Positions 11,657-22,821 of a stretch of 64,000 nucleotides of DNA are shown here, piece after piece. Position 1 is the stretch's first letter; each line of letters begins with the position of its first letter. The DNA is from Hermatobates lingyangjiaoensis (taxonomy: Eukaryota > Arthropoda > Insecta > Hemiptera > Hermatobatidae). Below the pieces are notes generated by a model. That model had not been told where the DNA came from. It searched no databases and saw only the letters and a list, made by a program, of their open reading frames with translations. A program made the position numbers and the translations under genes. The stretch is taken from positions 124,001-188,000 of the forward strand of contig JAPFBL010000558.1 in the NCBI GenBank assembly GCA_026182355.1, given 5' to 3'.

Positions 11657-12431
11657 TTGTGGTTATAATGGTCAGACTCCAAAACTCCACACCTACTAAA
11701 GCTGGCTTAAAAACATTTCTGCTAATCTCTACCTACTTCACCTCTTCTGGAATTATTTATATCATCATTGTTCGTAAAGTGTCCTTTTCTTAATTCCCTG
11801 ACCTCTATCTTCCGTATTCCCTGGCTTCTGATGACAACCTTGCGGCATATAAGAGAGTATTTACTAAAAATATATTTTACTAACTAAATAAAGTTTATAA
11901 AATATGTTTACGTATTGAAAAAAATAGTAAATTCCAACCATAGTTATAATAAAAAGAAAATAAAAAATAGGTTTTAATAGTTTAAAAATAATGATTTTGA
12001 AAATCATAGATGGTACAAAATTTTAAAACATCAGTAAAACAGATTTCTGAGAATAAAACATCTAATAGCAATAATAAAACTAAAACAATTATATTTAAAT
12101 TCTTAAAACATCTCCCAAAAAAACTCCAAAAAAATATAAATAGGTAATATAAGATTTTTTTTTAAAAAAAGGTTAAAGATAATAAATTTAAATTAATAAA
12201 AATTTATCATCTCATAAAATAACCTCTAAATATAGAAACAATTACAAAATTTTAGAGTCATTTATATAAAACATCTTCGTAATATGTTTGACAAACGTAT
12301 GAAAATGAAGAGCAAACTGATCTATAATAAATTTAACGACAAGTATAAGAAACATTTCATTCATTTTATGTCAATATTTGTTACATTATGATCTAAAATG
12401 TTTCATTCAAATGCATTTCATTCCATTAATG
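11657..12431. other. No recognisable feature
   Basis: After a short frame-shifted continuation of the PLE fragment (to ~11790) the sequence is A-rich and featureless. Confidence 0.5.
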
Positions 12432-12475
12432 CAGGGGTTGAGAAACTTTTTTGGGTGTTACTCCAATAGAATTTG
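12432..12475 (+). mobile_element. hAT-type terminal inverted repeat (solo end)
   Basis: CAGGGGTTGAGAAACTTTTT followed by GGG is the classic start of hAT (Charlie-like) elements. The matching right end was not found, so only the terminus is called. Confidence 0.55.
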
Positions 12476-14349
12476 TAGTAAAATTAATCTACATCCACAG
12501 TTAGGAGTACTCTGGTGAACAAAACAATTTACTTATAGAATTCATGGATAATAATTAAAAAGAACTGTGTATTGCAAGAATGTTTAATTAGTAATTTCAT
12601 CTATGTTAGGAAATAAAAGTCTGTCCTAAGTAAGTTCCTAAGAAAAAAACATAGGAACCACAATTAGATAAACAGAAATAAAACCCTGATTTTAGCATTA
12701 TATGACACCCAAGCAAAACTATTGACCATCATGTATTTCAAATTCATACAATAACAAGAGAAAATTTTATTTAATCCACCATTATAGGAAAAAAATATTT
12801 ATTCTTTCTGGCATAAGAATAGCCACAATGAAAAATAATGTTATTCTTTAATATAATATCTTTATATTATTTATAATATAAATAATATGTATATTTCATA
12901 ATATATTTTCATTATATTATTTCATAATATAGCATTAAAACTATCCGTTTTCATAGTTTTATAGATCTTGGGATGCTCGATGCATTCTTTTTTTCCCAAC
13001 TTCCTTCACTTACTATGTATATTACCCCCCAAAATTTCTAATTTTCCCATTTGGGGTAATTTACAACTGTTCTCTGACCACTGCATTGATGTAATTAAGA
13101 ACTGCAATCGCACTTTTATTAGTAGCTAGTTAATTATTAGTAACTATTACAAATAATTATTTTTACAATCATACGAATTGCCATAAATTCATAGATAATT
13201 CTTTCTATAAGTGTATAATTTATATTTGTTTCTATTTCATGGTTTAGTTCCAGCAAATTACATTGTCTTAAAATTTAGTTCAACTGCAGTAGATTACAGA
13301 AATGATGAAAGAGTATGTAATTAAAAACTATGTGAAAGTAATATTAAATATTTTTGGTTTACCCCTGCATTGCTGTAGTGGTATAATGCTGTTCCTTTAA
13401 TAATAGACACGTGAGGAATACAATTTTTGATTAAAAATTAAAATTTGCACACAAATTCCTTCAGTCACCGCCATTTTCATCACGCTCATACAAACAAAGA
13501 TTTCCAGTTATGTTTTATTATGACAGAAAAATGAAATAAACACATACAGCAGAGTTAAAATGACTGAGTCAACAATTGTGTTTAGATCAATAGTAATACG
13601 TTATAATAATATTGAATTCTGAAAAGCAAACAATATTTATTATTCAGATCATGGCGTTAAACGCATTTAATATTCAATAAACGTGAAAACTTGATAATAT
13701 ATTAAATTCATTTTAAATTCAATATATTTTAAAATAATGTGTTAAAAAATATAATATTTTTATTTTTAAATTGAAATATACTAATGAATAGTGCAAAGAC
13801 GATTAAATAAATAACAAATAAATTAAATTAATGGGTAAACATATCGAATTAACGAAATAAACAATTAGAAAATATAAATACTCATTCAATAATTTATTAA
13901 GTTCATTTGATAATCTGAGGTTAAATATAAACATATGCTATCAACGTAGGAAATTATTTTTCCTATTATTATATATTTGCATTATTTTTTTCTGGCTTAT
14001 TTTTCTTGGGGCAAACAAATCACTTTTGTGATGAGTGATTTGTTCATTTGAATGTTTTATATGAACAGTGGGTTTGTATGAAGAAATGTGCTTTGAAGTT
14101 CTTTTTAATGTGATTGATTCATTTTATTTAATTTTTTTTTATTCAATACTATGATTATTTTTTTGTTTAGATAATTCTTCGTATGAATATTGGTCGTATT
14201 CTATGAGTAATGTGTTTACAGAAACAAATGTCCTTAAAAAACTTTTTTTGACAATTATAGTATAATTTTTTTCAGATTCTTTATTAAATAGTCTGTTGGA
14301 TATTACTCGATATTTATTTATATAAAATTCTTATATAATAAGACATCAT
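12476..14349. other. AT-rich, no gene
   Basis: May include the body of the hAT element starting at 12432; no coding sequence seen. Confidence 0.5.
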
Positions 14350-14700
14350 TATTAACTGTCATGCCTCGTCTATCGCTGGTGAAGTCGCCCGACCGGTTTC
14401 GCAATGGCTGCATCATCAATGGGACTAACGTTACCTTCCAAAATCACGGATATAAATTCCTATTTTAACTCAATGGTGCCAATATTTGCTAAATTTCCTA
14501 CCTAATAGTTTTATTTTATTTTGTTAATTCTGTTTTTTGTCTTTTACAATTTAAGTCGTCTCTGTCCTGTCTGTCCTGTCGTCTTTTCATGTTTTTTATT
14601 GGTTTAAATATTATGTCTGCCTGGTGCTTGATGTGTTCGTTTAGGCTATCAGCATTTTTGTGTTTATATATTTCCATTTCTTCTATTACATGTAATCTTA
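14350..14700 (-). pseudogene. PLE fragment: GIY-YIG C-terminus plus 3' pLTR
   Basis: Read on the minus strand, about 14700-14540 encodes EEMEIYKHKNADSLNEHIKH followed by a basic tail, the pattern of the last helix of a PLE GIY-YIG endonuclease (LNEH/LNRQ motif, then a host-variable tail). About 120 bp downstream on the same strand comes a pLTR with a hammerhead-like core (14391-14419). Order and strand are right for ORF then 3' pLTR. The reverse transcriptase is missing. Confidence 0.6.
14391..14419 (-). ncRNA. Hammerhead-like core (ACCGGT family)
   Basis: Minus strand: TTGATGA (consensus CTGANGA with one change), stem II GCA/TGC, GAAA, then the palindrome ACCGGT (14392-14397). Confidence 0.55.
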
Positions 14701-14861
14701 TATATTCTTATATAATGTTTGAATAATGAGTTTATAAAATTTTATAAACAATTGTTGTTTAAGATTATTTCTGTCTAGATTTTTTTTTATTTAAGAATAT
14801 TTTGTATAGGAAGTGTTCCAGTATTATATATAATATATAATATATATAATATTTTATATAA

Positions 14862-15060
14862 CAGTGATATCAAACCTATGACACGCGTGTTAGTGCTGAC
14901 ATGCAAGCTCATTTTTGGCGACACGCATCTTCAAAAAAATCATGCTGTATGAAAAAATTCATACTCGTAATTCAAATATTTATCAAATAATATTAAGACA
15001 AACAAACGGAATCGGATAACAGATGAAGTCAGTGACTCTTGGATGGCCAAGAGATGTACT
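14862..15060 (+). mobile_element. Possible hAT-like terminus
   Basis: CAGTGATATCAAACCTATGA followed by CACGCG resembles the CAGTGG...CAAAC...GGCACGCG start of some hAT families. No right end was identified. Confidence 0.3.
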
Positions 15061-15539
15061 ACTATAAACCCAAAATAAAATATTTAGCAAACTTCATCAC
15101 CAATAAAGTCCCTAATTTGTCATCTATACTCATTTTCTAATTGTATAAATTTATATTTATTTTCCAAACATAATTTTTTTCTATTTAAATTACATCTCTA
15201 TTATTAATATTTGTTTATTTTTTAATATTAATAATATTTATTAATTATATTTATATTAATATGAAAAAAATATTTATATATTTTTTTCTGATATATTATT
15301 TGATTTTCTATATTATGTGTCAATGAAATATGTCAAACAAGTCCCTAAATGTGAATTATTGGTTTCATAAATTTGTTCTCTATTATTTTAAATTCCATTA
15401 AACTAATAGTTAACTTACACAATTTATAAATATTATTAAATTTTTTTTAGTCTACTTTTGTCATGTGTGACTATTTGCCTCATTATTTTCTTGTAATTCA
15501 CTGGTAGCTCATAAAATAATAAGGCAAATAGAACATCTT
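15061..15539. other. AT-rich, no feature
   Basis: Nothing recognised. Confidence 0.55.
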
Positions 15540-15618
15540 TCTAAAAAGATTATTAATGCTGAAACCGCTGTGCTTTTTAACAACACTTGTTTAAAAGAAG
15601 ACTTGCTGCCAGTTTACA

Positions 15619-15621
<3 letters not shown>
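15540..15621 (+). pseudogene. PLE N-terminal module cut at (TA)n
   Basis: The plus strand encodes EHLSKKIINAETAV then FNNTCLKEDLLPVYTNIY, a conserved N-terminal block of PLE proteins (compare FNNICLREDLLPTYSNIY at 33369-33417). The coding sequence runs without a break into a 39-bp (TA)n tract at 15622. The pLTR of another family (15675) follows the tract. Confidence 0.65.

Positions 15622-15660
<39 letters not shown>
15622..15660. repeat. (TA)n microsatellite
   Basis: About 20 TA units directly after a PLE fragment. Confidence 0.95.
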
Positions 15661-15662
<2 letters not shown>

Positions 15663-15674
15663 TTAGCTTCAGCT

Positions 15675-15750
15675 ACTCAAAGGGACTACTTCTACCCGAT
15701 GACGACGTTGTGAGTCTTTTGTGTGTGTCTTTATTTGTTTTTCTCTTTCT
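15675..15750 (+). repeat. PLE pLTR relic, truncated hammerhead
   Basis: ACTTCTACCCGATGACGACG then TTGTGAGTC matches 50690-50735 except that the GAAATATC part of the core is deleted. The tail (CTTTATTTGTTTTTCTCTTT) is shared with 50740-50770. Confidence 0.55.
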
Positions 15751-17628
15751 TGTGTGAACTGTATATATATTATAAGAGTAATATTTTATGTATGCGTAGT
15801 ATATGCTGATTCGAATTAAGGTAATAATCGGAAAAACTACCTTAGGGGTTAACAATCAAATTAAGGTAAGGAAATCGAACCTACAACTTTTGGCTACTGC
15901 TTACCTGATTGAGGCTGAACGGTTAATTTAAGGCTGCGATAAAAAAAAATATTTTTTCTGTAGATTGATGTGTCTGCTCTAATTCTAAGATACCGGTAAC
16001 ACTAAATGATCATAATTCCTGTTTGTCTCAGGTTAATCGGTCAAGTCAAGTACCAAGTACTGATTGTTTTTCAAGCTTGTAAAATGAAGTTAAAAATGAT
16101 TTATAACCATTTTTTTACTCCAGTTTGTTTTTCTTTCTTCAATAAAAATTGTGATCAAACGGGAAAATGTCTATCAATATGACTGTTAAGTATTTGTTTC
16201 AAACAGTTAAATTAATATTAAATATAATTAATTATTAAACTCTGGTTATTATAATGGATATAAGCTGTTGAGTTGGTAGGGACTTTGAAAAATGATAAGT
16301 TTTTGTTTAATACCTGCATTTTAAAATTAGACGATACAATATAAAGCGAAGACGAGGAGTAGTTTTGGCGGTAACAGCTAGATGGCAGTGCCATCACAAG
16401 ACCTTGACAGCTCAAGGGGGGACAGTTGGCTCCGGGAGTGCCGGCAATTCTTGTATCGCTATATCGAAAATCTAGTTATCCTCGCAAATCTTGTCATGCC
16501 CATTTGAGACAACATGACTACTTCCCTAAACGAAGACACATTCGTTCACCACGAACTCACATATGGTAGGAAACTTAAAAATATTCGTAAAGCCATATGT
16601 TAATAAAGATAATGTCATCAATATTACTTTATTTTGTTGTCTCATCTTACTGGTGGATTATTTTTATTATTATTTGAATATTATTAAAAACTTATATGAA
16701 TTTTGTAATTTTCTTTATATTTTGTTTTTTATAAAAATAACTTCATCATTCTAGACTGAATGATCTAGACGTACACATTTCGAAAAAATATATTAATTCT
16801 TGTTATATGACAATAAAAATATGTACAAATTAATTCAAATAATATCAAAATAAATAGGAATAGATATACAAGAAAAATTTAATAGTTACATCTAAAAAAA
16901 TAATATATTTTGCACATATTATTTGTTCTGGATTATCAGGGAACATGTTGATAATGCACTTCATGCCTACAATTTTACATGGAATAAATTCTAAAACATG
17001 CTTGTTATACATTCTTGTGTTTTTAAAAACTCTAAATTTTGTATTTAAAATATAAAAAATTGCTCTAAATTACAAATTTGTTGTCACATCCCAATGGATG
17101 TCAAAAACTACTTACTTCGTTGTGAAATCAGAGATTAATTGGAGACTAGAAAGACGAAAGAACAATAAAATAATTTAGAGTATATGTTACGATGATGAAG
17201 TTGTAACTTAACCACATTACATAACGGATCAAAATGAAATTATACCTAAAAATAGGGCATTATGTGGGGTATAAGTTGAGTTATTGTGTAGTTATTTAAG
17301 TCAATATAAGTTATATTCATTATCTTAATAGTGTTAGTATAATTATAATAATAATTCTTAAAATAATATTGTTAATAACAACTAATAAAGATGATCAATA
17401 AGATGTATTTTGTTTTAGATACATACATACAGCCGGAGTTTATGAAAGTTTCTTATCCGACTCCTAATTAATATACGTGATATTGGACCAATTAGAGAAA
17501 GAAGTTCAATTTTTAACTATTTCCACAGAAATAGTTCGAGCTAATAAATATATGTAATTTATAACGATGGTTAAATAAAAATAAACCAAAAAAGGTATTG
17601 GTTGTCAATAAAGTTTCGTAATATATGC

Positions 17629-17630
<2 letters not shown>
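15751..17630. other. No gene recognised; one GC-rich island
   Basis: Mostly AT-rich. 16330-16540 is clearly richer in GC and may be the relic of a retroelement, but no frame supports it. Confidence 0.4.
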
Positions 17631-17679
<49 letters not shown>

Positions 17680-17685
17680 TATATT
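17631..17685. repeat. (TA)n microsatellite
   Basis: Nearly pure TA alternation. Confidence 0.9.
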
Positions 17686-17687
17686 AG

Positions 17688-17752
17688 AAACATAACCATA
17701 GTTGGCAGAAACTTGCTTCTTTATAAGTTTCTGTCAACTATGGTTATGTTTT
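17688..17752. repeat. Perfect-arm hairpin
   Basis: Arms 17688-17714 and 17726-17752 are inverted copies (AACATAACCATAGTTG against CAACTATGGTTATGTT) with a ~10-nt loop. The second arm runs into a PLE N-terminal fragment, so this is a PLE mini inverted pair. Confidence 0.8.
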
Positions 17753-17805
17753 TAGTAATATGTGCTTAAAAGAAAGACTGCTACCAAAATTCACAAATAT
17801 ATATA
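17749..17805 (+). pseudogene. PLE N-terminal module cut at (TA)
   Basis: SNMCLKERLLPKFTNIY, the same conserved block as at 15570-15618 and 33369-33417, again ending where its Asn-Ile-Tyr codons enter a TA run. Confidence 0.6.
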
Positions 17806-17959
17806 ATCAATGAAACATTAGCTATAAATGAAACGGTTCTAAGGTTTTTGAATAGAAAAGAGCTATAACGAAAGTATATGGAGAAAGATACAGACATACC
17901 GACCGTCGAAATATAGAAATGAGTATCTCTGTTCGTAGCTCTGATTAATTTTGTTATAA

Positions 17960-17989
17960 CTCTGAATATATATATATTTTATATATATA

Positions 17990-18036
<47 letters not shown>

Positions 18037-18050
18037 ATATATATATATAT
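17960..18050. repeat. Interrupted (TA)n tract
   Basis: TA/TATATT repeats flanking the PLE fragment that follows. Confidence 0.85.
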
Positions 18051-18140
18051 ATTCAGGTAACTCAACAGAAAAGGTGGAAGCTAACCACTCTGAGGCGTTT
18101 CGTGTATCACGTCGTCAAAGAGCAAGTGAATACAAGTTGT
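18051..18140 (-). repeat. PLE 3' pLTR
   Basis: Follows the GIY-YIG ORF on the same strand and ends at (TA)n. Contains the hammerhead-like core 18092-18118. Confidence 0.65.
18092..18118 (-). ncRNA. Hammerhead-like core
   Basis: TTGACGA (one change from CTGANGA), 4-bp stem II CGTG/CACG, GAAA, then ACGCC. The palindrome typical of its relatives (AGGCCT at 47.4 kb) is lost. Confidence 0.5.
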
Positions 18141-18161
18141 GGTCAGGTTATGAATTTTGAT

Positions 18162-18600
18162 TTAAAGTTGAATGAAGATTGACTCATTGACAGTATTTTT
18201 CCCTTTTACATTTGAAATAGTGTCAATTTGTTTAACAATTCCTTCTATTACAAATTCATCTAATTTAAAAAGGCCTGGACTGATGTTGATTAAGCTCTTA
18301 GAAAAGCTTTTTATCAGAACGCTTTCAACAATGTTTCTTCTTCTTTCGCATGACGTAAATACTAACTCATTTGCTTCTTCCCAGTTGATAAAGTGATTTT
18401 TGTCTCTAATGTATAGGAACAAGAGACTATTATCATCCTATCTTCTGATAGAATACTGATGTTGCTGAATCCTTGTGTCAATTCCTTTTCCTTTCTGTCC
18501 AATGTAAATTAATTCGCAATCTTTGCAAGTAATTCTGTATATACAACAGTTTTTCCGGATTCTATTAGAGTTATGGACAAGCCTATTTAAGATATTATCA
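18162..18600 (-). pseudogene. PLE GIY-YIG endonuclease domain
   Basis: Minus-strand frame with the canonical order of a GIY-YIG nuclease fused to PLE reverse transcriptase: IYRITCKDCELIYIGQKGKG (CxxC-type start, then the YIG element), an Arg in TRIQQHQ, a stop codon just after SIRR, then FLYIRDKNHFINWEEANEL and a catalytic-site Glu in NIVESVLIK, ending LFKLDEFV. The preceding LVHNSNRIRKN links it to the reverse transcriptase C-terminus, which is lost beyond 18640. The same family recurs at 30968-31600 and 34419-34868. One nonsense codon near 18425 and loss of the polymerase make it dead. Confidence 0.85.
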
Positions 18601-18654
18601 GCATATCTTCCATCATTTGTGGTGAATATTTATATCACGTGTCATTTCAACATT

Positions 18655-18860
18655 CAAGAAGAATAACACACAGAGTAAGGAAACACACTTACAGACTCAA
18701 ATTTTCGGGTAATCCGTTTTCAGGAGAAAAGAGAAAGGGAGACCAAGTTCATTGTAGACGCAACGGCAAGTAACATAATGGTTACTTGAGTAATCGTTAA
18801 TTTGAGTCTGTAACTGTGTTTCCTTATCTATGTGTTACGTCTCTTGAATTTTGAACTCGT
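18655..18860. repeat. PLE pLTR inverted pair (AAATTT family)
   Basis: The left arm (18655-18735) and right arm (18799-18845) are inverted; AACACACTTACAGACTCAAA matches 35998-36017. A degenerate minus-strand core (CTGAAAA, CGGATTACCCG, AAAATTT) lies at 18698-18723. The arms frame no ORF. Confidence 0.65.
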
Positions 18861-18941
18861 ATTGAGTCTAGTTCGGATCGTGTTTCGTTTTATTAAGTGA
18901 AATATAATATATATGTATATTGAAACTACTATAAGAAGTGA

Positions 18942-19130
18942 AAAAAAAAAGACCAAGGATCTTTCAACCGTAACAAGCGGTCTTTGTCAGAGTCAACAAC
19001 CCAACCAGTTGGATTTTTGTCTCTGATGAAGACTGCCTGTTTGTTATTTCACAATAAACACGTCAAACAACAATCAATGTTCAAACCACAATAAGAAATA
19101 AAAAAAAGACTAAGATCTCTCAACCGTTTG
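18942..19130 (-). repeat. PLE pLTR fragments (AGATCT family), two copies
   Basis: 18961-19000 gives on the minus strand CTGACAA, stem II ACCG/CGGT, TTGAAAGATCC. A second, shorter copy ends at 19130 with the AAGATC part. Both are degenerate relatives of 22546-22740. Confidence 0.6.
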
Positions 19131-20109
19131 ATATATACTAGGTGACCTGTGATCCCATGTGTCACTCAATGTTAAGAAATTATAGCAACACTTAATAATA
19201 TGCATTCACTGAATTGAATGCCATGAAAACAAGGATTCGTATATTGGTCAAGCGTTTCATATAGATTCTTAGCATGAATCATGATATATACACAATAAGT
19301 ATATTTAATAAAACAACAAATCATTTAAAAATTCATTTTTTTAATAACATAAAATAACATAAAAGTAAAAGAATTCATTTATTTTATTACATAAATAAAT
19401 GGAACATTAATTCAAAGTATATACACAATCAAGCATATTTAAAACTAACAAAACCTATAAATAGAAATATTTAATTTATTTTACTCAACATAAATTATAT
19501 GACATTTGTGTTCAAATTTATATTCCTAAAATTATTCATTTTAAACCTCTAATATAATAGTTTATGATATATACTTTCAGAGTTTCATTAATCTATTTAA
19601 TGCTTAACTTTAACCAGGAGAACTGACCAATTCCTGATATAAAAGAAATACAATTTCTTTTATAAAACAAACAATTTATCTGTTTTATCTACACAATAAG
19701 ATTTCAAAATATGGGACGGAGACCTTTCCTCGGGGCTATAGATAAATAGATTTTACATCTGAAGTCATTAATTTTACTTGACTTCAGTTGAGATAATTTA
19801 TTTTTAATTCTTCTCTCTTTTTGATGGTATTATTTGTAAAGTAGTATATTACTCACTGCTTTCATTAATATTTATTTGAATAATTTGTCATAAACTGGAA
19901 TAAACAGGTATCCCAATTTTCAGCCATTTAAACAAGGCCACCAGAGCTTTATAAGTATTCTAGACCACCCCTGACCTGTTGGGTCATCCAACACCTTCCT
20001 TTTTAATGCGATCATCTTCACATAAGTGCAGATAAACTCTAAATTAATTCATTTCTAATAAAGAGAATAATTCACATATTTTTAAGGCAGTTCTCGTTAT
20101 TTAATTTTT
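19131..20109. other. No gene recognised
   Basis: AT-rich; 19611-19640 is a scrap of the AACGTT-family pLTR tail. Confidence 0.5.
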
Positions 20110-20920
20110 TGTCAATTTGAACTTTCCAAAAAAAACTTTAAAGTTTTCTTTCTGTTGGACCCATCTGACATCACATGTAGTTGGCCATGAGAAAATGCCA
20201 ACCTTAAGACTTATAAATAGTCATGGCAAATGTTAACTAAATTAGGAATTGAATCCTTAAGAATGGGTTGTTATCCTCTTCAGATAAAACAATTTTCAAT
20301 CTTGAAATTAAAACTATTTTCCCTTGACACCGTGATGCGATAATTTTATAAACAATGACATTATCATAAAGCTTCTCAGTTATTGGTCTTATTCCATTAC
20401 ATAAGTGCGGTGGATCAATGTTTCTAATACACACACATGACAGGAGCTTCCTTTTTGAGTTCTAGCTTATGTCGGAGCAATCCAGACAACTCTGATGAGT
20501 CAAGAAATTTTTGAGGTTAATGTGTGGGTTCTGTTCCTACACAAACCGAGTTATATGACAGATATTGTTTAATTTCCTCTGGAAATTATTCAATGAAGCT
20601 TTGATTAATTTCACTGCGTGTCTCGATAAATGGAACTTATATAGAATTTTCTCTGAACAATATTTGTCGGTTGCCGAATGAAGAGTAAATGCATTCAATA
20701 CACTAATCATCATTATGTGCACGAATAAACATGCCTTCGGGCAGTAATAATCTCTTTATTTTCATTCTTTTCAACTCTGTCTTCATCAATATTTATCAGA
20801 AATTTAGAATATTCCTCATCTTCTTCATAAACTCTCATATTGCGAGTTAAATGGAATTTAGTAAATTTGCGCCTAACTTGATAATTTATAAAACTTCTGT
20901 TAACTATCATACATATCATT
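20110..20920 (-). pseudogene. Helitron RepHel helicase C-terminal pseudogene
   Basis: Minus-strand frames in succession recover the PIF1-like helicase of a Helitron. 20880-20740 has INYQVRRKFTKFHLTRNMRV, the helicase motif with LTxNMR. About 20510-20440 has FLDSSELSGLLRHKLELKKE then APVM. 20430-20237 has NIDPPHLCNGIRPITEKLYD, a divergent NGTR motif, then GKIVLISRLK (PRI motif altered) and RIQFLI (QFP motif altered). About 20190-20160 retains SHGQLHV of the last motif. At least three frameshifts and stops occur. The Rep endonuclease is not present. A non-autonomous Helitron with intact ends lies at 61749-62628. Confidence 0.8.
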
Positions 20921-21082
20921 TGTTGATATATTAAATAATTATTTCATATTCTCGTCGATTATTCATTAAATTTCCTCTTTCTAAATTCATCATAATTATA
21001 TCATTATAATTTAGGTCGAAAAACTATTATTTAATCTTTCGACGTCATTTTTATTAGGTTTTGGAAGCTTATTGTACAAACG

Positions 21083-21152
21083 TCCCTCTTGTGCAGTCGG
21101 TAGAGCGCTGAACCTCCAATGTCATGGGCGTGGGTTCGATTCACACAAAATT
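21083..21152 (+). repeat. tRNA-like sequence (tRNA pseudogene or SINE head)
   Basis: GTGCAGTCGGTAGAGCGC resembles box A and GTGGGTTCGATTC box B, correctly spaced. The anticodon arm does not pair well and the acceptor strands do not match, so no functional tRNA is called. Confidence 0.5.
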
Positions 21153-21207
21153 TCTGATATTTTATTCAGTATAGAGTGTTTGCAAATATTTAAACAAGAG
21201 CATCGTA

Positions 21208-21214
<7 letters not shown>

Positions 21215-21239
<25 letters not shown>

Positions 21240-21552
21240 CCATGATAAACGAAAAAAGGTCCGGCAGGACAGATAACAATTAAAATAAGCAGTGACACAT
21301 AAACTTAAACACAGCAAAGACTCACTTTTCAATATTTCGACCGTAATGGCGGTCGAACATTTGTTCGACTCCGGCATTACAACTTTCGTAATTGACGGAG
21401 GGACGACAGTCAACTCTTCTTGACTGTTGTCCCTCCGTCAATTCACTTCTTCTCCTGAGGACGACCGCCATTACGGTCGAAATATTGAAAAGTGAGTCTT
21501 TGTTGTGTTTCAGTTTATGTGTCACTGCTTATTTTAATTGTTATATATATAT
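21215..21552. repeat. PLE pLTR inverted pair (AATATT family)
   Basis: Left arm 21240-21365 and right arm 21425-21542 are inverted copies over about 110 bp, both meeting (TA)n tracts at their outer ends (21215-21239 and 21541-21556). The centre has a second inverted pair of TTGACGGAGGGAC type. The right arm has an intact hammerhead-like core. The left arm has lost the CTGANGA box through a small rearrangement. Confidence 0.8.
21455..21486 (+). ncRNA. Hammerhead-like core (AATATT family), intact
   Basis: CTGAGGA, 5-bp stem II GACCG/CGGTC with loop CCATTA, GAAA, then palindrome AATATT spanning the last A's of GAAA. All consensus positions present. Confidence 0.7.
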
Positions 21553-21649
21553 ATATGCACACTTTTTCGTTGGAAATACGATCCAAAACAGACAAATATA
21601 GTTCAATATAGACAAAGAAACATAGAGAAATCAGAAGAACACACTTACA

Positions 21650-21680
21650 GTCTCTAATTTTCGGTTTGAACCGTCTTCAG
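21650..21680 (-). ncRNA. Hammerhead-like core (AATT family)
   Basis: CTGAAGA, stem II CGGT/ACCG, GAAA, AATT palindrome. Confidence 0.65.
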
Positions 21681-21731
21681 GAGAGATAAGAGAGGGAAAC
21701 CAAGCGCACTGGTTTCCCTGTCTTATCTCTC

Positions 21732-21763
21732 CTGAAGACGGTTCAAACCGAAAATTAGAGACT
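21732..21763 (+). ncRNA. Hammerhead-like core (AATT family)
   Basis: Mirror of the core at 21650-21680 and equally intact. Confidence 0.65.
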
Positions 21764-21808
21764 GTAAGAGTGTTCTTTTGATTTCTCTATGTTTCTTTGT
21801 CTATATTG

Positions 21809-21910
<102 letters not shown>

Positions 21911-21949
21911 CGATGTTCTTGTTTAAATATTTAACTTGTTTATATATAT

Positions 21950-22262
21950 AACAAATTCAATATTATATCAATCGTTTCTAGGTTTTGACCGATCAAGATT
22001 ATTAGTTCGTTTATATAATGTAAATTTAATTTCCTAATTCAAAGATTCCTTACTTCTGTAAGTTATTTTATTTATCTCTAAAATAGTTCTACTTAAATTC
22101 CACAGGCAGTAATAATCCATTTTCATTTTGTTTATTCGTTTATTTTATATGATTTCTTATTATACTTTGTTTGTAGGTCCCTGAGGAAGGTTTTGAAATA
22201 TAACCAAAACGTTGGTGATAAATTTGATTTTAAACCTATAAAATTGACCGAACCTATTTCAT
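21950..22262 (+). repeat. PLE 3' UTR and pLTR (AACGTT family)
   Basis: Aligns over about 300 bp with 35560-35892. Core: CTGAGGA, stem II GGTT/AACC, AAAACGTT, with the G of GAAA mutated. Confidence 0.65.
22181..22214 (+). ncRNA. Hammerhead-like core with lost G (AACGTT family)
   Basis: CTGAGGA at 22181-22187 and paired stem II, but GAAA reads AAAA. Confidence 0.45.
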
Positions 22263-22323
22263 AATATAGCGCGCTCTTTCTCTCTCTCTCTTACACCCTC
22301 TCTTTATATATATATCGTGTTTT

Positions 22324-22388
22324 TTGATGATAATACGATCCAAAATGGACAAATACAGTTCAATGTACATAAAGAAACATAGAGAAGA

Positions 22389-22429
<41 letters not shown>

Positions 22430-22532
22430 TACACTTCTATCCTCTTCAACGATGACGGTTCAACCGAAAATTAGAGACTGTAAGTGTGTGTTTTTAATTT
22501 CTCTATGTTTTTTTATGTACATTGAAGTATAT
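22324..22532. repeat. PLE pLTR inverted pair with (TC)n centre (AATT family)
   Basis: Outer arms (AATACGATCCAAAATGGACA side and the ATTAGAGACTGTAAGTGTG side) match 21566-21815. The middle is a (TC)n run at 22387-22428. The core is degenerate (CGATGACGG, CCGAAAATTAG). Confidence 0.65.
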
Positions 22533-22545
22533 ATATATATAAAGA

Positions 22546-22740
22546 TTTCACATAAACACGTAAAATAACATTCAATGATCAAACAACAATATGGAATGGG
22601 AAAACAAGACTAAGAACTTTCAGCCGTAACAAGTGGTCTTCAGGCAGTTGGGTTTTTGACTCTGAAGAAGACCGCTTGTTACGGTTGAAAGATCTTAGTC
22701 TTGTTTTCCCATTTCATATTGTGGTTTGATAATTGATTAC
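22546..22740. repeat. PLE pLTR inverted pair (AGATCT family)
   Basis: Arms 22575-22645 and 22662-22735 are inverted; reference copy of this family in the window. Confidence 0.8.
22662..22700 (+). ncRNA. Hammerhead-like core (AGATCT family)
   Basis: CTGAAGA, stem II ACCG/CGGT with loop CTTGTTA, GAAA at 22687-22690, palindrome AGATCT, then TAGTC. Confidence 0.65.
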
Positions 22741-22821
22741 ATATATATAATCTAGGAGGTGTCAGAGCTTATTTTTCTTCATTCTGATTCTTCCTACGAC
22801 ATTTTGTCTCATATACATATC

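Noticed and set aside
21083..21152. Functional tRNA gene
   Set aside because: Box A and B are present but the anticodon and acceptor stems do not pair; pseudogene or SINE head.
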